A stretch of DNA of 64,000 bases from Methylocystis sp. ATCC 49242 (GCF_000188155.2 NZ_KE124774.1:2610356-2674355); one strand, 5' to 3'; positions 1-9,165 are shown, numbered from the stretch's first letter. The notes: a model not told the origin generated them from the sequence alone. A program made the numbers and translations.

Positions 1-22
1 AAGCACTCGCCGGTCCATGGTT

Positions 23-2171
23 GCCGTGGCTTCCCTACCGATTTCCCCGTGGTAGGCTGTGCGGGGCGTGTCACCGGAGCGCGTCTTGGCCGTGGCTTCC
101 CTACCGATTTCCCCGTGGTAGGCTGTCCTTGCCGCCGGCACGATCATCGGGCTTGCCGTGGCTTCCCTACCGATTTCCCCGTGGTAGGCTTCCGGTCTGG
201 AACGGGTCGAGCATTGACTTGCCGTGGCTTCCCTACCGATTTCCCCGTGGTAGGCTAGACCGGCCTTCAAGGCGACGTGCTCGAGCGCCGTGGCTTCCCT
301 ACCGATTTCCCCGTGGTAGGCTTTGCAACGGCCGGATGCGTCGCGCGGGAGTGCCGTGGCTTCCCTACCGATTTCCCCGTGGTAGGCTAGGCATCGGCAA
401 GACCTCGCTCGCCGCGTCGCCGTGGCTTCCCTACCGATTTCCCCGTGGTAGGCTTCCACAGCGTCGGAAAGGTTCATGACCTTTGCCGTGGCTTCCCTAC
501 CGATTTCCCCGTGGTAGGCTCCAGCCGGCGCTTCATCGCGCGGACCTTTTGCCGTGGCTTCCCTACCGATTTCCCCGTGGTAGGCTACAGGCATAGAAAT
601 GGGGCGCGCAGATCAGGCCGTGGCTTCCCTACCGATTTCCCCGTGGTAGGCTTCGCCGCCGACACAAAGCAGGCAATGGACAGGCCGTGGCTTCCCTACC
701 GATTTCCCCGTGGTAGGCTTTCGGCGGGCTTGGCGACCTGGCCATGCTGGCCGTGGCTTCCCTACCGATTTCCCCGTGGTAGGCTCGAGCCGCTGCATGA
801 GCCGATACCAGGTGGGCCGTGGCTTCCCTACCGATTTCCCCGTGGTAGGCTTCGCGGCGGCCCACGCGGCGGCCCTCGCGGGCCGTGGCTTCCCTACCGA
901 TTTCCCCGTGGTAGGCTCGGGAGCGGCGCATTTCGATCCTCGATCGTGCCGTGGCTTCCCTACCGATTTCCCCGTGGTAGGCTCGCCGCGCTCGGCATGG
1001 ACTGACCACTATGGCCGTGGCTTCCCTACCGATTTCCCCGTGGTAGGCTACATTCTTGTTTTTCGCGTTCTCGGCGCACGCCGTGGCTTCCCTACCGATT
1101 TCCCCGTGGTAGGCTCGCGCGAGACGCGCCTGATCGGATGACGTGGCCGTGGCTTCCCTACCGATTTCCCCGTGGTAGGCTCAAGGTGTTTCGTCTCCAT
1201 CATGACGAGAGGCCGTGGCTTCCCTACCGATTTCCCCGTGGTAGGCTCGTCCTCCGAAAACGCCTGCGCCCGAGGCGGCCGTGGCTTCCCTACCGATTTC
1301 CCCGTGGTAGGCTTCGTCGTGGGGGAGCGCTTCGGCAGTGGTGGCCGTGGCTTCCCTACCGATTTCCCCGTGGTAGGCTGGCGCGATAACGGCGCCACGC
1401 GAAAACGGTGCCGTGGCTTCCCTACCGATTTCCCCGTGGTAGGCTCCAGCCGGCGCTTCATCGCGCGGACCTTTTGCCGTGGCTTCCCTACCGATTTCCC
1501 CGTGGTAGGCTGGGGTCGCCCTTCTCGCCGCGCTCGCCCTGGCCGTGGCTTCCCTACCGATTTCCCCGTGGTAGGCTAGCATGCTCAGTCCTCCTGCAGC
1601 AGCTCCTGCCGTGGCTTCCCTACCGATTTCCCCGTGGTAGGCTGGGTGAAATCATCAGGTGGGAGCCCGGCTGGCCGTGGCTTCCCTACCGATTTCCCCG
1701 TGGTAGGCTCCATCGCCGCCGCCATCCGCGCCGCTGGGGGCCGTGGCTTCCCTACCGATTTCCCCGTGGTAGGCTCGGACTTCGGTCAAAACGATGCAGA
1801 GACTCGCCGTGGCTTCCCTACCGATTTCCCCGTGGTAGGCTATCCGCCGCCGCCGGCTGCGCATTGGAAACGCCGTGGCTTCCCTACCGATTTCCCCGTG
1901 GTAGGCTTCGTTCTAAAAATCATATTCCTACGTTGACGCCGTGGCTTCCCTACCGATTTCCCCGTGGTAGGCTTCGCCGCCGACACGAAACAAGCGATGG
2001 ACAGCCGTGGCTTCCCTACCGATTTCCCCGTGGTAGGCTCGCAGCGATCGCATCTTCGTCATCCATCGTGCCGTGGCTTCCCTACCGATTTCCCCGTGGT
2101 AGGCTGAGCCGAACGCGCGCACGCCCTGAACCTCTGCCGTGGCTTCCCTACCGATTTCCCCGTGGTAGGCT
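23..2171 (+). CRISPR. Type II-C CRISPR array, 33 repeats and 32 spacers
   Basis: Thirty-three apparently identical 36-nt repeats (begin GCCGTGGCTTCC, end GTGGTAGGCT) start at 23 and then recur every 66 bp. All spacers are 30 nt except one of 31 nt (653-683). Bases 1-22 could be a partial spacer or the leader edge, so the array may continue left of the window. The repeat aligns well with the Neisseria type II-C repeat, including an extended -10-like TGGTAGGCT at its 3' end, which in that family lets each repeat start transcription. The tracrRNA anti-repeat at 6754 shows crRNAs are read on the plus strand, toward cas2. Only 57 bp separate the last repeat from the cas2 stop, so a leader is more likely at the left end. 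Confidence 0.98.
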
Positions 2172-2228
2172 AGCTCGCGCACAAGCACCTGAAATGCGGA
2201 TGATTTTCGCCTCTTGCCGGGACGGAAA

Positions 2229-2558
2229 TCACAGCAGGACGAGTTGTTGCGGCGCGGCTTTTTCATTTTTTGTCGATTCGCCGATCAGGAGCTTCATGCG
2301 GGCGTATTGGCGCTCGGTGACGCTCAAAGTACGCACGCTCCCCTTGGGCGGAAGGTTCTTCGTGACCCTGGCGAGGTGCTTTTCCACAGCTTCTTCGCCG
2401 CGCATGACACGTGCATAAACGGAAAGCTGCAGCATCAGGAAGCCGTCGTCCTTCAGGAAATTGCGAAACCGCGTGGCGTTGCGCCGCTCGACTTTCGTGC
2501 CGACCGGCAGATCGAAGAAAACGAAGAGCCACATATATCGGACCTCCCCGGTTTTCAT
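2229..2558 (-). CDS. cas2: CRISPR-associated endonuclease Cas2
   Basis: A 109-residue protein of the usual Cas2 length. Cas2 forms the central dimer of the Cas1-Cas2 integrase that inserts new spacers at the leader-proximal repeat. The first beta strand ends in VFFDLPV, placing the conserved metal-binding Asp at residue 16. An internal Met at residue 9 would also give a plausible Cas2 start. The start codon overlaps the cas1 stop by 4 bp, so it is translationally coupled as the last gene of the minus-strand cas operon. The array lies just downstream and is read toward this gene. Confidence 0.95.
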   Translation of the reverse strand: MKTGEVRYMWLFVFFDLPVGTKVERRNATRFRNFLKDDGFLMLQLSVYARVMRGEEAVEKHLARVTKNLPPKGSVRTLSVTERQYARMKLLIGESTKNEKAAPQQLVLL

Positions 2559-3460
2559 GGCGGCAACCCCTTTTTCGCCAAGAAGGCGGGCAGGCGGAGC
2601 AACGCCGCACTCGATCCTTCCATCGCCCGAACGAGACTCTCCGCCGCCTTTTCGCTCGCGACAAGCAGGCTCACCGTTTCCCTTCCGACAACCGCATCGG
2701 CGAGCAGAACACCCGCCATGGCGCGGCGATCCTCGATCGTCAGTTCGCTGTTCTTTTCACGGTCTTTCGCACGCAGCGATGCGCGTGCGTCGACGAAGGG
2801 GCGGAAAGGCTCAAGAATGTCGTCGACGAGATTGAAGGCGTTCGTCACGCTCGCGTGATGCACCCCGAAGGCCGGCAACAGGCCGAAGGCCACGAGCGCG
2901 CGCGCGACGCCCGCGCGCGCGACGGCATAGCCGTAATTCATCATCTTGTTGCGCAAGTCGCGAGCATCGTCGCGCGTGAAATCCTCATAAAGCGCGCGCC
3001 AATAGTTGCGAGCAGCGCGCGCCTCGACATTGTCGGGGTCGCCGGAGCCGACGAGCTTGGCCATGGCGCGCAACGCCTGCGCGTCGCGGCCGAGACTTTC
3101 GAGATGCGCCGCCTGATTCTCGATCTTGGCGACGATGATGCGCTGCCAGCAGCGTTTCTTGAAGGGCTCGCCGAGCGCGATTTGCATTGCGGCGACCCCC
3201 GCCTGACGGTGGTGAGAATGAAAGGGCAGCGTCACCCCGTTCGGCGTATGGCGTTGATCGACGCTGACGATGACGACGCCCGCGTCCATGCAGGCGGAGA
3301 GCAAGGTGGAGGTGAGCGTGGCGTGGGGCGCGTCGAGCACCACATAGGCGACGTCTTCCAGCGCCACGCGCACCTCGCCGTCGTCCTGCGCCACGACAAT
3401 TTGATTATCGGCGATAGCGAGCCGCGCCGGTCGGCTCAGATGCAATCCTTTCCACGCCAT
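2555..3460 (-). CDS. cas1: CRISPR-associated integrase Cas1 (type II)
   Basis: A 301-residue Cas1, the metal-dependent integrase of spacer acquisition. The N-terminal beta domain (about 1-75) is followed by the helical catalytic domain. The expected triad is visible: E146 in NVEARAARNYW, H202 in GVHHAS and E217 in DILEPFRPF. The spacing of 56 and 15 residues matches type II Cas1 enzymes. The start overlaps the end of cas9 by 25 bp and the stop overlaps cas2 by 4 bp, so the three genes form one operon. There is no cas4 or csn2, which defines subtype II-C. Confidence 0.97.
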   Translation of the reverse strand: MAWKGLHLSRPARLAIADNQIVVAQDDGEVRVALEDVAYVVLDAPHATLTSTLLSACMDAGVVIVSVDQRHTPNGVTLPFHSHHRQAGVAAMQIALGEPFKKRCWQRIIVAKIENQAAHLESLGRDAQALRAMAKLVGSGDPDNVEARAARNYWRALYEDFTRDDARDLRNKMMNYGYAVARAGVARALVAFGLLPAFGVHHASVTNAFNLVDDILEPFRPFVDARASLRAKDREKNSELTIEDRRAMAGVLLADAVVGRETVSLLVASEKAAESLVRAMEGSSAALLRLPAFLAKKGLPP

Positions 3461-6400
3461 GTTTCACCACGCCAAGTACGCAACTCACGCTCTACTTCGA
3501 AAATTTGACCGAGGCGATCGACATGAAGCTTCTTGAAGTCGATGAGCGTCCTTGTTCCTATCCCTTTCCTTGTCGCTGTCGAGTTTGCAATGCCCGAAAC
3601 CGTAAGCGCTCCGGTATTGCGATCGAGGCTGCGGAAGTATGATCGTATGACTTCGCCATCCGGCTTTGTAAGTTCAAGTAGAGATAGCTGGTTAATCGAC
3701 CACAGGAATTCGAACGTCGAATCGATCTCCGGCCATTTATCATCGTCGCCGCCGCCCTGCACCGCCCGCATCGGCGGCGTTTCCATCGTCGCAATTTCAT
3801 GCGGATAAATCGGTACAAGATAATATTCGTATTTCCCCTTCCTGTTAGCCTTGCGGAAAACATCCACCCGCGCCATCTCGCCACGATCGACAGTTGCCAA
3901 GCGCTCGGGATTGCCGGTGTCGAGTGTGATGTTGACCTTGTTCTTGGTGACGAGCCGCACCTTCGAAACCGGATCGCCCTTCGGCGAGAGCGGCGGATTG
4001 TCCCTAGGGCTTCCCGCCTCGATCCATTTTCGCAGGTTCTCAATCAAGGGCGCGTTGCGCTCGGCGTCCTTCACGCGGATTAGATCGCCGAGTTTGATAT
4101 CGCCGACTTTTTTGCGCTCATAGACCTTCGCTTCGTCGTCGCGCACGGCGATATGGCGGATTGTCGCGTCATGCGCCTTGCCGCGCGCCCGCCGCCGTTC
4201 AGCGCGTGCGACGAAGACTTTTTCGACCGCATCCAGCGCTTCGTCCGCGAACCCAGGCCATGGTTGCGTGATGTTTTTTGTCAGATCGTAATGAAGCCCT
4301 TTGCGCTCGATGTCCTGCACCTCTCGGGTGGCGCGAATAAGCAAGGACTCGGTGGTCGCAGCTACAATGATTGCGTCGAGCGCATGATGGCGATCGTCCG
4401 CGATGCGTTCGCCCTTTTCGCTCTTCTTTCTCCGCTGCAAACTCCAAGCACGGCGCAGACGATTGGTTAGCGCGCCCGGTCGCGTGAAGACGCGCCGCCG
4501 TTCCTTGCCGTCCTTGTCCTTTTCGCCCTTCGGGTAGAGCTGCTTCAGGGCCTCGGCGAGCAGCCGGCATGTCCAGCGCGTGTCATTGAGATTGCGGCTA
4601 CGGAATTTTTCCGCCGCCTCTTCCGCATTCTTGAGCTTGTAGTTTCGTTTCTTCAGTCCCTTCATAAATTGAATGGATTCGACGCGGGCTACGAAGGCAT
4701 CCCACTCGGCTTCGGGTTTATCCGCCCTGAACCATTCGTAAGGCGTGCGGCCCTTCTTATCCTGATTGGCCTTGGCCGTGCAGAGTGTCTTGTTGAGATA
4801 GGAGTCGTCGCCAAAGCGGCTCCAGGGTAGAATATGGTCCACCTGGACCGAATTGTCCGAGGCGACGAGCTGCTTCGGATTTATATATTCGTCGGTGTAG
4901 AGGCAGCGCCCCATTTGTTCATTCCACAATTCGAAACGAAGCAATTCCTCCTTTCCGCGCTCGCCGTCCTGTGGCAGGTGGCCGACCTCCTTACCGAAAA
5001 GTTCACGCAGCTTGTCCTTCTGTCGGCTGCGCTTTTCGATGCCGAAATGGATGTCGCGCCGCTCTTCAATGGACTTGCCGACATCGCGCGCCAGTTCGAC
5101 ATGGATGCGGTCGGGGACGCCGTATTTCTCGATGATGGCCTTGACCTGCTTGACCGCCTCGATCAGCGCCTTGCGCGCCGAGGGGCTGCCGACGAGTTCT
5201 CGGGAGATACGTTCTTCCTGAAGAATTTTCTTCAGCGCTTCCTTGCCGTGCATGCCGACATCGAAGGCGTCGCGTTCACGACTTGCCGTGTGGTCGTAGC
5301 CTGCGGCCGCGCAAGCCTTGTCATAGGTCATCCCGCGCATGAGGCCGGGAATGATGTTGCGCGCGGCTTTGGCGGAGATATGGCCGACGCCGGTGAAGGC
5401 GTCGAGCTTTCCGTCGGCTGCGGCTCGGACGATCGCCTCAATGAGCGGCGTGTCAAAACCCGCTTCAATCAGACCGGCGCGAATGCGGTCGAGATCGCTG
5501 CGGAAGGTGATGATCTCGGTGATCTTGTCGAGCCGTTCTGGCGCGCTGATCAGCGCGCCCCAGGCGAGTTCGCCGAGCGCGTCGATTACGACGCGCCGCA
5601 AACGCGCGGTTCCTGTGGCGGCCTCTCCAGAGCGCGCCACGACATCGAGCTTCTTTTCGTCGTCGGCCTTTATGCCGACAAAGATCGCAATATCCGGTAA
5701 CGCCAACCTTTTTCGGAGCGTCGAGAAGGTGAATTTGGCGACTCCGCCGAAATCGGCCGCGGCCGTTCTGAGTTCTTCCACGGTGAGAGTTCGCTCTTCG
5801 CTCCCTTCGCGCAACGTCAGATGATTCAGTCGCGACAGAAAGCGGAACAACTCGAAAGAATAACCACGTTTCGGCGAACGCTTCTCGGCGGGCTCGAAGG
5901 GACAGGGGCCAACAAGCCTCTCGCTGTCTTGCAAGGGACGCTGGAAGAATGCGGCCTGCGTAAACTCCGCTTCAAGTTCCACCTTCGCGAAGGTAGATTG
6001 AAGCCTCGCCTGTGCGCGAAAAAGCGCACGGACTTCAGCCGCGAGATCATCGCGCAAGAGCGAGCGGGAATAGTCGCCGTCACGATTGCGGAAACGGCGC
6101 ACGGTTTCAAGCGCACCACTTTTCAGTTTCGTTTGACGTAGCACGAACCCCTCGTCTTCGACGAGCAATTTCGCCGGCGAGCCGAAGCGGGCGAGCTTTT
6201 CGCGCGTTTCCCCCACCGCCTTTTTCATCCTGGAGCTCTCGGCGTCCAGATCGCTCGTCTTCGCGCCCTTGGAGTTCGATTTGAATCCGCGATGGCGCGC
6301 GATATGTCCAAGAGCAACTGCAAATTCGATGGGGCTCAGCAGACGATCAATCCCTTCGGCCCTGATCTTCCACGGGTCGAGCCCCGGCTGTTTCAACGCG

Positions 6401-6678
6401 TCGCGATTGTCGGAAGACAACAGGCCATGGCGATGCAGTATGCGGCGAACCTCATTCATGCGCTGGCGACGCCGTCTGATAACCCGGCGCTGGCCGCGAA
6501 AGATTCTTCGCAACTCTGATTTAAGTTTTGTGCCAGTCTGGCTTTTTTCTTCCGGAGCATCGAACATCCAGGCTCCAGTGTCGATAATGCGACCGTCCGA
6601 AGGCTCGTGATCTTCGAAAATTTCGATAAGCGCCCAGCCAATCGACGCGATGCCGCCGTCCAAACCCAGGACACGCAT
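3436..6678 (-). CDS. cas9: CRISPR RNA-guided endonuclease Cas9, type II-C
   Basis: A compact 1,080-residue Cas9, typical of II-C enzymes. It uses a crRNA:tracrRNA duplex to cut double-stranded DNA next to a PAM. RuvC-I is at the N-terminus (GLDGGIASIGW, catalytic D7), followed by an arginine-rich bridge helix at about 58-75. RuvC-II is HVELARD (E528). The HNH domain has VDHILPW (D614, H615) and N638, and RuvC-III is RHHALDAI (H765, D768). The C-terminal third is the PAM-interacting region. All catalytic residues are present, so it should be active. The residue after D7-equivalent Asp is Gly instead of the common Ile. A good Shine-Dalgarno (AGGGAG) precedes the ATG. The PAM cannot be read from the sequence. 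Confidence 0.98.
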   Translation of the reverse strand: MRVLGLDGGIASIGWALIEIFEDHEPSDGRIIDTGAWMFDAPEEKSQTGTKLKSELRRIFRGQRRVIRRRRQRMNEVRRILHRHGLLSSDNRDALKQPGLDPWKIRAEGIDRLLSPIEFAVALGHIARHRGFKSNSKGAKTSDLDAESSRMKKAVGETREKLARFGSPAKLLVEDEGFVLRQTKLKSGALETVRRFRNRDGDYSRSLLRDDLAAEVRALFRAQARLQSTFAKVELEAEFTQAAFFQRPLQDSERLVGPCPFEPAEKRSPKRGYSFELFRFLSRLNHLTLREGSEERTLTVEELRTAAADFGGVAKFTFSTLRKRLALPDIAIFVGIKADDEKKLDVVARSGEAATGTARLRRVVIDALGELAWGALISAPERLDKITEIITFRSDLDRIRAGLIEAGFDTPLIEAIVRAAADGKLDAFTGVGHISAKAARNIIPGLMRGMTYDKACAAAGYDHTASRERDAFDVGMHGKEALKKILQEERISRELVGSPSARKALIEAVKQVKAIIEKYGVPDRIHVELARDVGKSIEERRDIHFGIEKRSRQKDKLRELFGKEVGHLPQDGERGKEELLRFELWNEQMGRCLYTDEYINPKQLVASDNSVQVDHILPWSRFGDDSYLNKTLCTAKANQDKKGRTPYEWFRADKPEAEWDAFVARVESIQFMKGLKKRNYKLKNAEEAAEKFRSRNLNDTRWTCRLLAEALKQLYPKGEKDKDGKERRRVFTRPGALTNRLRRAWSLQRRKKSEKGERIADDRHHALDAIIVAATTESLLIRATREVQDIERKGLHYDLTKNITQPWPGFADEALDAVEKVFVARAERRRARGKAHDATIRHIAVRDDEAKVYERKKVGDIKLGDLIRVKDAERNAPLIENLRKWIEAGSPRDNPPLSPKGDPVSKVRLVTKNKVNITLDTGNPERLATVDRGEMARVDVFRKANRKGKYEYYLVPIYPHEIATMETPPMRAVQGGGDDDKWPEIDSTFEFLWSINQLSLLELTKPDGEVIRSYFRSLDRNTGALTVSGIANSTATRKGIGTRTLIDFKKLHVDRLGQIFEVERELRTWRGETWRGKDCI

Positions 6679-6719
6679 AAATGGCTCCCTTCAAATCGTC
6701 GGAACTCCATCAAAACCGA

Positions 6720-6748
6720 TTGACGAAGATTCGCCAAGCTGCTTTAAT
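6720..6748 (+). promoter_or_regulatory. Sigma-70 promoter of the tracrRNA
   Basis: TTGACG (6720-6725) and TTTAAT (6743-6748) are separated by 17 bp, close to the consensus. The predicted start, about 6754-6757, falls exactly on the first base of the anti-repeat, which supports both calls. The promoter sits in the 75 bp between the cas9 start and the tracrRNA, so the cas9 promoter must share or overlap this short divergent region. Confidence 0.75.
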
Positions 6749-6753
6749 ATTTT

Positions 6754-6850
6754 GGGGAAATCGGAAGGGAAGCCACGGCAAGGTGGTTTCTTTAGAAACT
6801 ATCGAAGGATCATCCCCGCTATGGCAACATGGCGGGGAAATTCCGTTTTG
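6754..6850 (+). ncRNA. tracrRNA of the type II-C system
   Basis: Bases 6754-6779 are complementary to the first 26 nt of the CRISPR repeat with a single A-A mismatch facing repeat position 15. The anti-repeat is followed by AAGG, as in other II-C tracrRNAs. Next come a small GTTTC-TTTA-GAAAC hairpin (about 6787-6799) and a strong 3' hairpin: CCCCGC (6814-6819) pairs with GCGGGG (6832-6837), extended by a U-G pair and ATG/CAT around a GCAA tetraloop. A T-run at 6846-6849 suggests a terminator. The length is about 97 nt. It pairs with pre-crRNA, allows processing, and is bound by Cas9. Confidence 0.93.
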
Positions 6851-6920
6851 ATCGAAGTATTTGGTGTCGGTTTTGCTCAGCTCAAATATTCAACTTAGCC
6901 ATTCGGCCTCTGTCCTCGCC

Positions 6921-7511
6921 TCACCAACGATCTTTCGACTTACTCTCCAAAGCATTCTGGAGTGCGTCAGGTTCCGCCAGAATACGATATACGTGCATGC
7001 GCGAACAACCTAGCGCTTTCGCGATAGCGCCGACTCCTTGGCCGGCGCTGGCCATGGCGAGAAGCTGCACTCGATCAATGCGTCGTTTGCCTCCCCGATA
7101 GACGCCTTCAGCTTTGGCCTTTTCAATGCCTTCGCGCTGACGCTCTTTGATGAACCGCCGTTCCAACTGCGCCACCATGCCGAGCACCGTCATGACAATT
7201 CGGCCGGTTTCGCCACGCGTGGTCACGTGTGGGTCGAGAACGGTTACGAACGCCTGCCGTTGGTCGCATTCGTGGACAATATTGAGGACGTCGCGAGTGT
7301 CCCGACCCAGACGGTCAAGGCGTGTGACGATCAGTTCGTCACCGGGCCGCAGGAATTCAATAATCGTCATCAGTTCAGCGCGACCTTCGCGGCTGCCGCC
7401 AGAAGCTTTTTCCGAGCGAATGACGCCGCAACCTTCAGCTTTGAGCCGGGCTAGCTGGGTGTCGAGGTCCTGATCAATCGTGCTGACGCGGGCGTAACCA
7501 ATGCGGGCCAT
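6921..7511 (-). CDS. Serine resolvase/invertase (Tn3 TnpR-like)
   Basis: A 196-residue small serine recombinase. The catalytic domain opens with ARIGYARVST, giving the nucleophile Ser10, and contains the family motif LIVTRLDRLGRD. The C-terminal 45 residues form a helix-turn-helix (GVGAIAKALGCSRMHVYRIL) that would bind a res or inversion site. I chose the ATG at 7511 over the longer reading frame (to 7568) because GAGGTGA sits just upstream and homologs start at MARIGYARV. No Tn3 transposase is seen nearby, so it may be a leftover of a transposon or plasmid resolution system that carried the neighbouring CRISPR locus. Confidence 0.9.
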   Translation of the reverse strand: MARIGYARVSTIDQDLDTQLARLKAEGCGVIRSEKASGGSREGRAELMTIIEFLRPGDELIVTRLDRLGRDTRDVLNIVHECDQRQAFVTVLDPHVTTRGETGRIVMTVLGMVAQLERRFIKERQREGIEKAKAEGVYRGGKRRIDRVQLLAMASAGQGVGAIAKALGCSRMHVYRILAEPDALQNALESKSKDRW

Positions 7512-7632
7512 GGCTGTCACCTCAGGGTTTAGGCCCGACCCTACATTGTCACAAATAGTCGCTGTCAACCCAGATGTTACATGACGATGCTGAGCCCGCG
7601 TGACGTCGCATCAGGGTATGCCCTGATATGAC
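7512..7632. promoter_or_regulatory. Possible res site and promoter of the resolvase
   Basis: The 120 bp upstream of the resolvase hold no gene. They include several TGTC-type half sites (7546-7566) and a short hairpin TCAGGG-TATG-CCCTGA near 7611-7626. Small serine resolvases usually act on a site immediately upstream of their own gene, so this is the natural place for it. The assignment rests on position only. Confidence 0.3.
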
Positions 7633-8380
7633 TCAGGTTGCGTCAGCTAGCTTGAACGTGGTCAAAATGTGAATTTTTCCGTGTGCGGGTAGCGCGCCCG
7701 TGGAATTTTTATCGTTCCATAAGTCCGTCGGGCCTTTTTTCGCCCGCCTTTTCCCGCCGCGCTGGTACGCGGCGGGAAAAGGCGGCTTGGGTGTGCTCCC
7801 GGATGATCTCGCGGTCGAACTCACCAGCAGGCTCGGACCCGCCCAGCCGCGCGCGACGACATGGAAAGGCGCCGGCGCCTGGGTGATCTTCTCGCAGTCG
7901 CGGCAGGTGAACTTTTCCCGCACGGTCTCGACGATCTTCCACTGACGCGGCGTCGTCTCGAGCGTCCGCGTCACATCCTCGCCGAGTTTGCGCAACCGCG
8001 CGCTGCCGCAGCAGGCGCTAGTCGCCGGAGCTTCGATCACGACCCGCTCGCGCGGCAGATGCTCGGGAAAGGTGTCGCGCTCCTGCGGCCGCTTGCGCTG
8101 GAAGCTGGCGATCGTCGTCGCTTTTAGCGACTGCGCGCTCCGCCGCGAGTTCGTCCTCGGTCGCGTTCGCTTCCAGCTCTTCGAGTTCGAGCGACAACTG
8201 ATCGAGCAGCCTCGCCGAGCGCTCCGACTTCCGCTCGTAGATATGCCGTTGTAATTTGGTGACCTGGAGCTCTTGCGCCGCGATCAGCGCCATGTCTTCC
8301 GACGCCTTTGCAAGCGCGACGGCAAGCTGCGCTTTCAGCACCGCGTTTTCGTCGAGAAGGGCTTGGTTCACAGCGTCCAT
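7633..8380 (-). pseudogene. IS66-family transposase TnpC, truncated and frameshifted
   Basis: Two reading frames together give the N-terminal part of an IS66 TnpC. The leucine-rich start (MDAVNQALLDENAVLKAQLA, then the HIYERKSERSARLLDQL region) is at 8380-8018. A cysteine-containing segment (CCGSARLRKLGEDVT...FTCRDCEKITQAPAPF) is at about 8040-7820 in another frame. Similarity stops at WAGPSLL near 7830, so the whole DDE catalytic part is gone. The remaining sequence to about 7633 looks unrelated and contains an 18-bp perfect inverted repeat. The gene cannot encode an active transposase. Confidence 0.85.
7744..7785. repeat. Perfect 18-bp inverted repeat with 6-nt loop
   Basis: Left arm 7744-7761 and right arm 7768-7785 are exact reverse complements around CTGGTA. 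It lies inside the scar where the IS66 tnpC similarity ends. It could be a REP-like or MITE-like palindrome, or a transcription terminator: a T-rich stretch lies next to it on the minus-strand exit side only weakly. Confidence 0.6.
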
Positions 8381-8452
8381 GAGGCGAAGTGAATCACAAA
8401 TCGCGCGGTTTGTGGCGCCCCAAAATGCAGCCGACCCCAGCTTTTTTCGGCC

Positions 8453-8803
8453 TCACCCGGCGCTTTGCGGCCTCCGGGTGAGTTGCGGATTCCGCCAGTC
8501 GATCCCCTCGAGCATATAGGCCATCTGCCCGGCCGAGACCGACACCGCGCCCGCGCTCGCCGAGGGCCAGATGAACTTTCCGCGGTCGAGCCGCTTGGCG
8601 TAGAGCGACAGGCCGACGCCGTCATGCCACAGGATTTTGGCGAGATCGCCCAAGCCGGCGCCCACGGAAGATGTAGAGATCGCCCGCGTGCGGGTCACGC
8701 TTCAACTGCTCCTGCACCTGAAGCGCCAAGCCTTGCATCCGCGCCGCATGTCGGTGTGGCCGGTCGCGATCCAGACCCGGCAGCCCGCCGGCAGCGGGAT
8801 CAT
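8453..8803 (-). pseudogene. IS66 accessory protein TnpB, frameshifted
   Basis: The start (MIPLPAGCRVWIATGHTDMRRG, from 8803) and the end (LAKILWHDGVGLSLYAKRLDRGKFIWPS, 8698-8453) of an IS66 TnpB are recognisable but lie in different reading frames. At least one frameshift lies between about 8640 and 8750. The order tnpA-tnpB-tnpC on the minus strand is that of intact IS66 elements. Only tnpA is still open. Confidence 0.82.
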
Positions 8804-9165
8804 CGCCGCAGCGCCTTCACGACCCGCGACAGCGCTGCTGTCTCGACATCGGACCACACGATGATCCGATCCCCCTCGGCGAGCACGATCTCCATCTGGG
8901 CGGTCGGCCCTGGAGGAGAACATTCTGTCGTCGTGTCCGGCGTGATCGTAACAGGCAGGGTCGGCGCGAGTTCCTGCGGTGCGGTCGGGACGACGCCGAA
9001 CTGCTGACGCCAAGTGAAGAGCTGGTTGGTGTTGAGGTCGTAGCGTAGCGCGATCTCGGCGATCGAAGCGCCGTCCGTGAGGCACTCGTCGACGATCCGC
9101 CGCTTCTCATCGAGAGACAAGGACCGGTGCCGGCGAGCTGGCGGATCGTCATCGTTGCGGGACAT
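8800..9165 (-). CDS. IS66-family transposition protein TnpA (OrfA)
   Basis: A 121-residue protein with the IS66 OrfA helix-turn-helix in its N-terminal half (LSLDEKRRIVDECLTDGASIAEIALRYDLNTNQLFTWRQQF). The charged tail ends in VIVWSDVETAALSRVVKALRR. The stop overlaps the tnpB start by 4 bp, the normal coupling in this family. It is the only intact reading frame of an otherwise decayed IS66 copy. The 270 bp between 9207 and 9477 hold no convincing gene; part is probably the outer end of the same element. Confidence 0.85.
   Translation of the reverse strand: MSRNDDDPPARRHRSLSLDEKRRIVDECLTDGASIAEIALRYDLNTNQLFTWRQQFGVVPTAPQELAPTLPVTITPDTTTECSPPGPTAQMEIVLAEGDRIIVWSDVETAALSRVVKALRR

Noticed and set aside
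886..2099. A third pair of look-alike spacers (910-939 region and 2040-2069 region, both ending in ATCGT)
   Set aside because: Alignment shows too many mismatches outside the last bases, and the shared codons are not convincing.
21..2418. Long repetitive reading frames on both strands through positions 21-2418, with recurring peptides such as PWLPYRFPRGRL or AYHGEIGREATA
   Set aside because: They are translations of the CRISPR repeats, which happen to lack stops in several frames and recur every 22 codons.
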